NCBI GenBank assembly: GCA_034096865.1
Contig: JAWQFJ010001306.1
Location: forward strand, 42,501-62,500
From: Theodoxus fluviatilis
Lineage: Eukaryota; Mollusca; Gastropoda; Cycloneritida; Neritidae
Length of the DNA stretch: 20,000 bases
Direction of reading: 5' to 3'
A program made the translations under genes and the position numbers. Below are positions 12,250 through 20,000 of the stretch, piece by piece (the first letter of the stretch is position 1; the number at the start of each line of letters is the position of its first letter). The notes below the pieces were generated by a model. The model saw only the letters and a program-made list of their open reading frames with translations, was not told the DNA's origin and did not search any database.

Positions 12250-12670
12250 GCCTCACAGTAGCGGTGACATCCCTATCACCTTGCAGCACCTTTGACCTTT
12301 TTTACCCGCCAAGGGGGCAAAGGGCGCGAGATCACATGACCTGACGACATGAGCGCTGCCTGGTGGCTGCGTCCGCACAGCGACGCGAATCCCTTGATGA
12401 CGTCGCAATAGTTTGCTTGTGGCAAGGGTGTATGTCACGTGTGGCTGAGGGAGTGTACTGCTCTGCCTTGCTTCCTCACTCAGTCTGACTGGAATTAGGC
12501 TGACTGCAATCACGCGTGACTACTACACGTGCATCACTTATAGGTCTATTGTGTCCGTCCCTCGCTTTGAAGAGGACTTGTAGTGAAGAGGATTTGTGTT
12601 GTCTTACGACGTGAAAGGACGTATTGCTGTGGTGAGTCTGTTGCTGGACGTCGCGGCGAATTTACGGTAG
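12250..12670 (+). promoter_or_regulatory. Candidate regulatory island / alternative first exon
   Basis: This is GC-richer, non-repetitive sequence with several motifs. A nuclear-receptor DR1-like site lies at 12286-12298 and reads AGGTCAAAGGTGC on the minus strand. A TGACGTCG CRE variant lies near 12399, and E-box GTCACGTG at 12434-12441. Donor-like sequences follow at about 12630 (TGTG|GTGAGT) and 12668 (ACG|GTAGGT). A non-coding first exon of Tob could end at one of these donors, leaving an intron of about 3.6 kb. No transcript evidence is visible in the sequence. Confidence 0.25.
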
Positions 12671-12747
12671 GTGGGCTGCAGTTCTATAGTTGGTTCTTTT
12701 TTTTCTTCAGTTTGATCAGAGCGTCAGGTGCACCTGCATGGAATGAG

Positions 12748-12749
<2 letters not shown>

Positions 12750-12806
<57 letters not shown>
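12750..12806. repeat. (GA)n microsatellite
   Basis: Uninterrupted GA/AG dinucleotide of 57 bp, ending in CGAGCGCGCG. Confidence 0.96.
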
Positions 12807-12812
<6 letters not shown>

Positions 12813-13716
12813 CGCGTAATACTGTTCGCTTGGCGTGTACGTATGTATGCACATGTGTGCATGTTCTTACTGGCCTGCATGTATGCATGGTTTCGCTTTC
12901 CTTCGGGTGTTACACTTGCACCTTAACTTGAGAACTCGATCGTGCCTCGTCAATGTAGAGCGAATTGATGGATGCGTTCATAGATGCCCACGGAGCGAGT
13001 CAGAGACAGAGTACTCCATCAACTGCTCTGTGCCGAGCCACTCTTCGCAAAGGTGTTTGCACTTGTTCGGAGACTGCCTTTGATGTGTGTGAAAATCGAT
13101 ATTGCCTTATATCCCACATGCTTCTGTGACAATTGGAGTGCAAGCCAACATTCCCCATTCCGCCTGGCAATGGTCAGTGATTTGATTTAGGATTTCTCTT
13201 TTTATTTTTGAGAGTCGCGGATTGCGTTCAGAAGCATCAAACGAAAACGATAGGTCGCGCTTTCTCTTGCGATACTCTCTCCGTGTACGTATTGTAATAA
13301 GAACCGTTTGATGGAGGGGAGCTTTTCCCAGTGTAATGATGCCATTTATAATTTCGTATCTTAGCAACATGTAAGTAGATCATTGAATTTAGTTTGCGTT
13401 TTTACTTGCATCTCTCTACCACACATTTGCTATAATGGATTGCGAGCAGCTTTGATCGAATTGGGAATTGTATATCATGCGTATTAAGTTTTTCCCAATG
13501 GTTTTGCTCGCAACATGAGTGAAAGCATTGGAATAAAGCGACGTATTACTCAGTATGACATCATTCTAATCACGCTCCTCCATTTGTCATGAATATCCTT
13601 TTCGCCCATGAGCCAGAATACTGCGTGACTTCTCCAAGCCTCAGGAAATTCTAGTCGCTGGTCATGTGAGATTGCTACATGGCCTGTAATACGCTCTCCT
13701 GGCAATAATTATCGCT
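12807..13716. other. Non-repetitive stretch, no gene recognised
   Basis: Unique sequence, becoming AT-rich after about 13190. Only short open frames (under 90 codons) without recognisable domains are present. No RNA gene or mobile element is supported. If a Tob first exon lies upstream, this is intron. Confidence 0.5.
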
Positions 13717-13899
13717 CCTCTCTCTCTGTCTCTCTCTCTGTCTCTCTCTCTGTCTCTCTCTCTCTCGCTCTCTCTCTCTATCTCTCTCTCTCTGTCTCTC
13801 TGTCTCTCTCTCTATCTCTCTGTCTGTCTCTGTCTGTCTCTCTCTCTCTCTGTCTCTGTCTGTCTGTCTCTCTCCCTCTATCTCTCTGTCTCTGTCTGT

Positions 13900-13944
<45 letters not shown>
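13717..13944. repeat. Imperfect (CT)n/(CTGT)n microsatellite
   Basis: About 228 bp of CT dinucleotide with many TGTC, TATC and CGCT interruptions. The last part (about 13904-13941) is pure CT. Confidence 0.96.
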
Positions 13945-13946
<2 letters not shown>

Positions 13947-14986
13947 TGTATGAGTACTTACATTTCTTCTTGTCCAGTATCTCTAGCAAAAATGTCGCCG
14001 AAGGTATGGCTGTCGATTTGTGGAGAAAGGAACCCGTACGTAGAGACCACACTGCATACGAATGTCAGATAAGTGGAGACATAAATATTTGCTTAAGTTC
14101 TGTGTACATTTCCAAAATAGTGGCATTTCAAGTAAGCTCAGAAGACGTCGAACCACTTCCCCATAAATCTTTGCAAATGGATGGAAATTTTACATTTGTG
14201 TTCTTATTTGTTTAATGTGTGTTTTTATTTTACTGTCCTGCATAGTTTCGGATGTACTGTCGCTGAATGAGCACACGCACTTAAGAAGTTTGGGATCAAA
14301 TTTTTACGCAAGCCTTTGTTTTAGCTGTCAGCAATTACTCTTGCTATTATGGACGAAAGGATTGCCAACAATGAATATTATCAGTCAGGCATGCTGAGCT
14401 GTGCAGTTGTTCTTTTAGAAGGTAGGTTTTTTTTCCAAAGCAGAGGATGTGCGTGGTTGCATTCACACATATGCACATACATGTGTGAGCGTGCGTACGT
14501 GTATGTGTTTGTGTTAGAATGTGTGCTTGTTTGATCGTGTGTTTCATGGTTTTGTTTGAAAAATAGCTTGGGCAAGTTGGAGTGGCACAATATTCACACA
14601 GGACGTATGTTAACCGTGAAGATTAAATAAAGTGTGGCAACAGGTGGCTGTGTCCGTCATGTGAGACACATCAGCCACATAGATGATACTTGTTGCTAAG
14701 CCTCACTCATCTACCTGTACTGCACTAGGAATGACAGGCAAAAACTGATGACACAGCCTGATATCGGTAGGTGTGTAGCTGGAGTGAGAGTGCTGTGTTA
14801 CTTTATGGAAGATTGCGACATTGAGGTCGTGGTGCACTCTTTCGGACGCACTTTGTTGTTTCCCCTTTGGTACATGCAGCAAATTAATGAATGGGCCTGG
14901 GTTTGTGTCTCTCTTCACTTGTGTATGCCTGGTCATCTGTGTGTGCTAACTACGTGACAGCAAGCCTGTTTGCATTCGCTCCTCCC

Positions 14987-14991
<5 letters not shown>
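13945..14991. other. Non-repetitive stretch, no gene recognised
   Basis: Mostly AT-rich unique sequence. A purine-pyrimidine alternating patch (CATACATGTGTGAGCGTGCG and similar) lies at about 14465-14530. Open frames are at most about 90 codons and unremarkable. Confidence 0.5.
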
Positions 14992-15072
<81 letters not shown>

Positions 15073-15235
15073 CCTCTATTTTTTCTCTCTCTCTCTGCCT
15101 CTCTCTTTTTTCTTTCTCTCTCTCTCTCTGCCTCTCTCTCTTTCTCTCTCTCTCCTCTCTCTCTGCCTCTTTCTATCTCTCTGCCTCTCTCTCTCTGCCT
15201 CTCTCTGCCTCTCTCTCTCTCTGCCTATCTCTCTG

Positions 15236-15272
<37 letters not shown>
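14992..15272. repeat. (CT)n microsatellite with CTGCCT decay
   Basis: Pure CT at 14992-15068 is followed by about 200 bp in which CT blocks alternate with CTGCCTCT interruptions, then pure CT again (about 15237-15272). Confidence 0.96.
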
Positions 15273-15275
<3 letters not shown>

Positions 15276-15880
15276 CCTTAGTTCCCTTTTTAAAACACCG
15301 TCATTTCACTGCATTTCAGTGCCCTTCTTTCCTTTCCCATCTTTTCATGCTGTCTTTCTATTTTCTCATATTTCTTTCTTGCTTGCTTCATCCGTGTTCA
15401 TCCCATAAGTCTGAGTACGAGTCACAACTTATCAGTGCCATCTGGCATTCACCTCAAAATAACCTGCGTGTGTGACAGTCTACTATTTCTTTGACTACCG
15501 ACGAATGATGCTCGGGAAAGGTTAGAAAAAAGAAAGACTAGGGTTGAACATCTCATGGATTCTGCTGAAAGTCAAGTCAGTGCATTGACGTCATAATCTG
15601 GGGGATTATTGCTGTTCTCTACCTGGGCTTAACCAATAACCTTTGGCCACGTTGCACAGCTGACATTTGGACAACAGGATCGGACCTACTTTCTACCGTG
15701 GGGGTACAGTAGACCTTTGATGGCTCCTCTGCAGGAGCTTGATTTGAAGCACGAGACGATGGTACTGTGTGTTTTTTAGAAGTCAGATCACAGTTGCTTT
15801 TTAAATTTGACTCTGCAAATCCCGTGAACAACGTGGTTTTTCTCTTCGACGTGTGTACCTGAGTGTAACGTGTTGAATTC
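15273..15880. other. Presumed Tob intron segment with a CRE
   Basis: Unique sequence with no convincing coding region. It holds a full CRE palindrome TGACGTCA at 15586-15593. Its last 17 bases (15864-15880) recur exactly in the Tob 3' UTR at 18219-18235. By position it should be intron if the Tob first exon is further upstream. Confidence 0.5.
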
Positions 15881-16030
15881 TGTGGAAAAGGGCATGGTAT
15901 GTTACTGTGGAAAAGGGCATGGTATGTTACTGTGGAAAAGGGCATGGTATGTTACTGTGGAAAAGGGCATGGTATGTTACTGTGGAAAAGGGCATGGTAT
16001 GTTACTGTGGAAAAGGGCATGGTATGTTAA
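15881..16030 (+). repeat. 25-bp minisatellite, 6 copies
   Basis: Six head-to-tail 25-bp units start at 15881, 15906, 15931, 15956, 15981 and 16006. Each begins TGTGGAAAAGGGCATGG and ends TATGTTAC. The last copy ends in A instead of C. The others are identical. The array stops about 190 bp before the splice acceptor of the Tob coding exon, so it is presumably intronic. Each unit holds a G-rich GGAAAAGGG stretch. Confidence 0.97.
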
Positions 16031-16187
16031 CATTTTTTTGTAACGTAGAGGTTGCAGCTTACCAAAACATTGTTCCGGGAATGACATTTTCTACTGGATA
16101 TTCTGAAAATGTCATCTGCTGCACCTGTGCTGTTCGAGATTACTTTGATTTGCACCTCTGATCTATTTATTAAACTTCAACTGTTTG

Positions 16188-16217
16188 ACTAATGTAAATT
16201 TGCACTTTATTTTTCAG
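16188..16217 (+). promoter_or_regulatory. 3' splice site of the Tob coding exon
   Basis: A branch-point-like CTAAT (16189-16193) is followed by a T-rich tract and TTTTTCAG, with the AG at 16216-16217. Branch A to acceptor distance is about 25 nt, which is normal. Vertebrate TOB genes also have an intron in the 5' UTR and an uninterrupted coding exon, so this placement fits the family. Confidence 0.8.
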
Positions 16218-16319
16218 ATTCTTCCCCTCTTCCACAAAGAGAAAGAAAAGAACTTCATCCCCTTGGTTCTTGAGAGTTCTTCCTGTGACGTCACTTCCGG
16301 TACATCTCACAGCGCCACT
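16218..16319 (+). other. Tob 5' UTR segment in the coding exon
   Basis: These 102 nt lie between the acceptor and the chosen ATG. They contain no in-frame stop, so an N-terminal extension cannot be ruled out from this exon alone. The translated extension (Ile-Leu-Pro-Leu-Phe-His-Lys...) has no similarity I recognise to BTG/TOB proteins, and the conserved family N-terminus begins at the ATG, so I call it untranslated. Confidence 0.7.
16286..16300 (+). promoter_or_regulatory. Composite CRE-ETS motif
   Basis: TGACGTCACTTCCGG joins a full CRE palindrome (16286-16293) to an ETS core (CTTCCGG, 16294-16300). It lies 20 bp before the Tob ATG. CREB/ATF and ETS/GABP pairs of this form are common in proximal promoters, so a second transcription start close to the CDS is possible. 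By the splice model the motif lies in 5' UTR. Confidence 0.45.
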
Positions 16320-17534
16320 ATGCACGTCGAGGTTTCGGTCGCTCTCAATTTCGTCATCTCCTACCTCTACAACAAGCTCCCCCGACGGCGGGTGGACATG
16401 TTTGGGGCAGAGCTGGAAAAAGGGCTAAAGAAGAAGTTCGAGGGTCACTGGTATCCAGACAAGCCAGTCAAGGGCTCCGGCTTCCGCTGCGTGAGAGTCA
16501 ATGGCGAGAAGATCGACCCCGTCATCAGCGTCTCCTGCCTGAACGCTGGTCTGGACATGGAGGAGGTCAAGAGCTACCTGCCCGCAGAATTGACGATCTG
16601 GATCGACCCCAACGAGGTATCCTACCGCATCGGGGAGAAAAGTCCCGTCAAGATCCTCTACAGCGACAAGAAGGAGGAGGAGGCCGCCGACACCATGGAC
16701 AGGGAGGTCCAGCAGGCCAGCCGTGGCTTCAACCCAGAAGCTCAGTGCTTCAAGCCTATCGACTCCCTCTCTTCCAGCCTCAGCAACCTCAGCCTCTCGC
16801 CCTCCTCGCCCAACTCCTCTGGGGGCTGGAGCAATTCCACCTCGCCCTCGAGCGCCCTCTTTAGCTCCACCAGCCCTGTCCCTGGCTTCGCGCCCGCCGT
16901 GCTGCCCACCAAGGAGGCCACCTGCCCCCAGTTCACCGCTGCCACTTTTGCTCAGACCAAGTTCGGCAGCACCAAGCTGAAGACCCAGGTCAAGCGCCCC
17001 ACTCGGCTGTCTCCAACGGAGTTTGGCAACTTCTTCCGCCAGCGCTCCATGACAGGAGGGGCGGTGAAGACTCCTCCTCAGCAGCAGCCACAGCCCCAGG
17101 CCCAGGCCCAGGGTCTTCCGCAGCAGCAGCAGCAGCAGCAGCCAGGGTTCGTCACCGCTCCTCAGCGTCCCCGCAGTCTGAGCCCCCGGGATCCTCGCGT
17201 GGAGTTCATGGTCGACCAGCAGCACCGTCTGATTCAGTTCACCCCTCAGCCAGCTCAGCGCGGTATGGCAGCCTTCCAGCAGCAGCAGCAGCAGCCCAGA
17301 GGCGGGTCTGCAGGGATGCTCGGAGACTTCTACCGCCACCCCTCGTCGCACCAGGCGTCCCCTCAGCACCTCTCCCCCGGCGGAGTGGGTGCCGGTTTCT
17401 CCGACTTCATGGGTTCCTCTTCCCCTGCCAACTCCCTGTCACCTGACGCCCCAAGCAAGACCTTTCTTGACGGGTTCAACTTCGGCGGCCTGCAGTACTC
17501 GAGTCCACTCCACAACCTGCTGGTGGCCAACTAG
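16320..17534 (+). CDS. Tob: Tob protein (BTG/TOB antiproliferative family)
   Basis: Encodes 404 residues in one exon; the stop TAG is at 17532-17534. The family recruits the CAF1 (CNOT7/8) deadenylase through its N-terminal domain and cytoplasmic poly(A)-binding protein through PAM2 motifs, promoting mRNA deadenylation and restraining proliferation. The BTG domain spans about residues 1-115, with a basic bipartite stretch at 22-39 (RRRVDMFGAELEKGLKKK), box A around 40-58 (EGHWYPDKP, KGSGFRC) and box B around 87-109 (LPAELTIWIDPNEVSYRIGE; W94). A PAM2 motif follows at 136-147 (GFNPEAQCFKPI). SP sites at S160 and S163 lie where vertebrate TOB1 has ERK sites. TFAQTKFGSTK (209-219) and the C-terminal FLDGFNF...VAN are Tob signatures. 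Polyglutamine lies at 254-274 and 320-325. The protein is longer than human TOB1 (about 345 residues) because of the Q/P/S-rich middle. The ATG is chosen because the family N-terminus starts there and -3 is A. The CDS is GC-rich compared with its flanks. It could equally be called a TOB1/TOB2 orthologue. Confidence 0.97.
   Translation: MHVEVSVALNFVISYLYNKLPRRRVDMFGAELEKGLKKKFEGHWYPDKPVKGSGFRCVRVNGEKIDPVISVSCLNAGLDMEEVKSYLPAELTIWIDPNEVSYRIGEKSPVKILYSDKKEEEAADTMDREVQQASRGFNPEAQCFKPIDSLSSSLSNLSLSPSSPNSSGGWSNSTSPSSALFSSTSPVPGFAPAVLPTKEATCPQFTAATFAQTKFGSTKLKTQVKRPTRLSPTEFGNFFRQRSMTGGAVKTPPQQQPQPQAQAQGLPQQQQQQQPGFVTAPQRPRSLSPRDPRVEFMVDQQHRLIQFTPQPAQRGMAAFQQQQQQPRGGSAGMLGDFYRHPSSHQASPQHLSPGGVGAGFSDFMGSSSPANSLSPDAPSKTFLDGFNFGGLQYSSPLHNLLVAN
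17121..17141 (+). repeat. Coding (CAG)7 repeat
   Basis: Seven pure CAG codons encode Q268-Q274. A second pure run, (CAG)6 at 17277-17294, encodes Q320-Q325. Pure codon runs can vary in length between alleles. Confidence 0.9.
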
Positions 17535-18640
17535 GGTCCCATGGCCAGTGGGTAAACTGCTCTCGCTCGGCTCAAGTTTTCTGTCGGGTTGCTTCGACTT
17601 GACTCAACAGTCGATTGATGCCTGCCGTTGTCGGCGTCAGACAAGATGGACTGCCTTGAATGTCAAGGCCAATGACTCTGATGCTGGACGGATCACTTTG
17701 CTTGATAGCGTGATGATGACGATGATGACGACGAAGGACTTTTTGGCTGCGTTTGTTGGTTCTCAGTTTGTGCCTACTGCGCCTGCTACGCAGCACGGTA
17801 AAAAAATGTGATTGGTTGTTGAGTTTTGGTGCACAAAATGTGTGTGCCCTCTTTTTTAATCCATTGTTGTTAGCTGTGAGATCTGATTGTGCGATACTGT
17901 GTTGAAAGGTTACTGGTCGTTTCAAATACACAGAAAAAGCGGGTTTTGACTAGGAATGGCAAACCTAGTTTGTTAAGTCTTTGTGTGTCCTTGCTGACAC
18001 TAGAAACAGGTTTTTGGGCAGACGACTGTGACTTTTTAAATACTTTCACCTTCCCTGTCCATGTGTAATGTGATGATGTGTCATGTGTTCATGTACAAGA
18101 CAGACAGATCGTCATGTCGATACAACATCGTATTTGACGATGAAGTTTGGTATTTCTCTGGAAAATATTTATTCACTAGATAGACCATGGTGTAGATGTA
18201 GATTTGAAGTATAACGTTTGTAACGTGTTGAATTCCACGCTACTTTTTCGAAGCCTTCCTCTTGTTTGTTGGAATATTTCAAATTTGTCCATTTTCTCAC
18301 CTTTGGTGAAATTCCGACTGGAATCTTTTGCGTCAGTGTACTTGGTTTTCAAATTTGAGGTGATGTGGTTGTCTCGTCTTCAGATTGCGGTATATGTGTA
18401 CCTATTCAACGGCAACTTTTAATCTGGCTGCTTTTAATAATATTCCATGGTGCAGTGCTTGATAGCTTTTGATTACGGTAGTAGAAATCATCTTTCATCA
18501 CAATCTCATCATTATCATCATTTCATGTCACCCAAGTTTTGGCACCTATATTTTTTTCTGTAGTAAAAAGAAAGGCTTGTTTTCAAACTGTGATAACAGT
18601 TTGATGTACTCAAATTGTCTCCCAATTTCCTGGTGAAGGA

Positions 18641-18646
18641 AATAAA
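18641..18646 (+). terminator. Possible internal poly(A) signal
   Basis: AATAAA lies in the 3' UTR, with a second at 18836-18841. Either could give a shorter Tob mRNA lacking the Pumilio-type site. Downstream GT-rich sequence is weaker than at the distal site. Confidence 0.3.
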
Positions 18647-18672
18647 ATTCCAGTATCTCCTCGAATGCTGAC

Positions 18673-18821
18673 CTTTGAGCAGCAGAGCAACCTCTTTCTC
18701 AAGCTGTCTCCATGCATCCTCGTATTCTTTCACCCTTTTGTACATTTTCAAACAATGCTTGACGACACATGCTGTGTGTGAATTATTATATTCAAGGTGA
18801 TATTTTTGTATTTGAACTTCT
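18673..18821 (-). CDS. Candidate antisense coding exon, function unknown
   Basis: On the minus strand an open frame of 121 codons spans 18518-18883 in AT-rich DNA. Within it, a 149-nt segment is bounded by an acceptor-like TTATCCTGCCCAGCAG and a donor-like AAAG|GTCAGC. It encodes 49 residues of ordinary, charged, possibly helical sequence (ending VKEYEDAWRQLEKEVALLLK). I do not recognise the protein. It could be an exon of an opposite-strand gene, a fragment of a mobile element, or chance. The donor is not a strong consensus. Confidence 0.2.
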
Positions 18822-18890
18822 CTGCTGGGCAGGATAATAAACTCGTGCTTGTTACCCCCCATGTGGTGGTTGCGTGACTCCATGTCACAA

Positions 18891-18929
18891 TGACGTCAGT
18901 CGTAATGATGACGTGAAATGCAACCACGT
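18891..18929. promoter_or_regulatory. CRE and E-box cluster in Tob 3' UTR
   Basis: A full CRE TGACGTCA (18891-18898), a half-site TGACGTGA (about 18909) and an E-box CACGTG (about 18923) lie within 40 bp, just upstream of the minus-strand open frame that starts at 18883. The position would suit a proximal promoter for antisense transcription, but this is inference. Confidence 0.25.
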
Positions 18930-19056
18930 GAGTCCTGGGCTAGTCAGTTGTGAAATAAGCGTTTTATCTTTAATTTCTGTTGTGTACTCTATCTCATTAG
19001 TCATTTGATCATCCGTTGTACATTGATTGGGAGAATATATATTCATATTCTTTCTA

Positions 19057-19064
19057 TGTATATA
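19057..19064 (+). promoter_or_regulatory. Pumilio-type 3' UTR element
   Basis: TGTATATA matches the PUF-protein consensus TGTANATA exactly, in an AU-rich part of the presumed Tob 3' UTR. PUF proteins also recruit the CCR4-NOT complex that Tob binds. Function is inferred from motif and position only. Confidence 0.35.
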
Positions 19065-19404
19065 TGAATCAGATTCGGGTATAAAGGTGGTATATCTTTT
19101 GTATGTCATTTGAAAGAGATCATATATATACAAATACAAAGATGCTTACTTTTTGTACTGAGTATAATTTCCTAAATTAGCATGACTATATATTAGTGTG
19201 GCTACCGTTATCAGAGAGTTTGTTTGTATGGACATCAATTTGGTAATTAATACATACATACATACTCAATACAGATGAATTAAAGTTTTCTATTGGTCGT
19301 GCAATACGTGATTGAGTCTTTAGACTTGTCTGCGCCCTTGTCCAGTGTCGGCGTTATATCTTGTCATTCGTAATGTTTATACCGTTACATATTTTTAAGT
19401 TTGT

Positions 19405-19410
19405 AATAAA
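19405..19410 (+). terminator. Distal poly(A) signal of Tob
   Basis: AATAAA is followed about 20 nt later by T/GT-rich sequence (TTGGTCTGGTTTTCC and GTGTTGATTTTGTG), the usual arrangement of a cleavage site and downstream element. It is the best 3' end for the Tob transcript in the window. Confidence 0.65.
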
Positions 19411-19430
19411 ATTAATTTTGCATTACTTCC

Positions 19431-19862
19431 TTGGTCTGGTTTTCCATTGGAACGTGTTGATTTTGTGAGAGCAGGACGTAAGCTCGTCTGAATACTCCGC
19501 TGAAGAGCTGCAGTCTAGACATGATCTAAGGAGACTTCAGTGACCATTCCCACAAATACATGTACTCAGGCGTTGGTGACATGAACAGAGTAGCATACGC
19601 AGTTTTCTGCAGCAATCCTGATTCCCCTCCAAGTAAGACCGCCCCGACAGCTGGTCGTTTTATCGACGCACCCAAAGGTTGCCAGACTGGGCAATTTTAT
19701 TAAGAAGAAATGGGCCTGGAACACCTGCTAAGCAGTTGCCCTTGGAAACAGACTTTATCAGACATCGCTAATTTATCTTGAATATCTGAATGAACTTGAA
19801 TAAAGTACACGGGCAGAGAATGAAGCAGAAATGATCGTTTTACACCAAGACCTTGCGGTTAA
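19431..19862. other. Downstream intergenic stretch
   Basis: Unique sequence after the presumed Tob 3' end. No open frame of note, RNA gene or repeat was recognised. Another AATAAA lies near 19799. Confidence 0.45.
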
Positions 19863-19877
19863 AACACACACACACAC

Positions 19878-19909
<32 letters not shown>

Positions 19910-19952
19910 ACAAACACACACACACACACGCGCGCGCGCGCATGCACACATG
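19863..19952. repeat. (CA)n-(CG)6 microsatellite
   Basis: A CA array with small interruptions (AAACA, CTCA, TACA) passes into a CG alternating run at 19929-19941 and then CATGCACACATGC. The CG run within CA is Z-DNA-prone, mirroring the GT/(CG)7 structure at 416-770. Confidence 0.95.
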
Positions 19953-20000
19953 CATAATCAGGAAAAAACAAAAACTCCATGAAGTATTGGCTCAAAGAAG

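Larger units (their letters stand above)
17535..19430 (+). other. Tob 3' UTR
   Basis: From the stop codon, AT-rich non-coding sequence continues about 1.9 kb to a strong poly(A) signal at 19405. Elements seen are a GATGAC-rich patch (about 17710-17732), an AU-rich TATTTAT (18166-18172) and a Pumilio-type TGTATATA (19057-19064). Alternative AATAAA hexamers occur at 18641 and 18836. A long, AU-rich 3' UTR is normal for short-lived TOB/BTG mRNAs. The exact 3' end is inferred from the hexamer and the GT-rich sequence after it. Confidence 0.65.

Noticed and set aside
12190..12270. tRNA-like box B (GGTTCGATTC) on the minus strand
   Set aside because: The T-arm stem pairs poorly and no convincing box A or cloverleaf is found upstream. 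At most it could be a relic of a tRNA-derived SINE.
16425..17369. 314-codon minus-strand frame opposite Tob
   Set aside because: It is an antisense shadow of the GC-rich Tob CDS. The plus-strand frame has clear family motifs and this one has none.

Overview
This window is animal nuclear DNA. It holds one clear protein-coding gene, several classical minisatellites, and an unusually dense set of simple-sequence arrays. The gene is a Tob-type member of the BTG/TOB antiproliferative family. The single-exon CDS, intron-like flanks, long 3' UTR and microsatellite load fit an invertebrate such as a mollusc, perhaps a gastropod. That lineage guess is inference only; no rRNA, mitochondrial or other diagnostic gene is present.

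Layout. Positions 1-770 are a (CATC)n array followed by a long (GT)n array with a (CG)7 insert. From about 770 to 2850 the sequence is non-repetitive and includes a plausible TATA-type core promoter (about 1971-2025) followed by a good splice donor (2174). From 3160 to 7160 come many (CT)n, (GA)n, (GT)n, (GATA)n and poly-G arrays, with an NNN assembly gap at 5418-5420. From 7160 to 10110 the sequence is non-repetitive with no recognisable gene. At 10112-10976 lies a striking minisatellite: six diverged 31-35 bp units, then 20 units of exactly 33 bp, 19 of them identical. From 11070 to 15270 there are more GT, poly-C, GA and CT arrays around a regulatory-looking island at 12250-12670. A six-copy 25-bp minisatellite (15881-16030) sits just upstream of the Tob coding exon.

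The Tob exon starts at a 3' splice site (acceptor AG at 16216-16217). It carries a short 5' UTR with a composite CRE/ETS motif, a 404-codon intronless CDS (16320-17534), and a 3' UTR of about 1.9 kb ending near an AATAAA at 19405. The first, non-coding exon must lie upstream; two candidate sites are given, neither proven. A possible minus-strand exon lies antisense within the 3' UTR.

I found no CRISPR array, operon, tRNA, rRNA or intact transposon. The most interesting points are the degenerate second PABP-binding (PAM2) motif of Tob, the graded 33-bp minisatellite, the excess of full CRE palindromes, and the antisense exon candidate. I see no clear evidence of a wholly new biological system.
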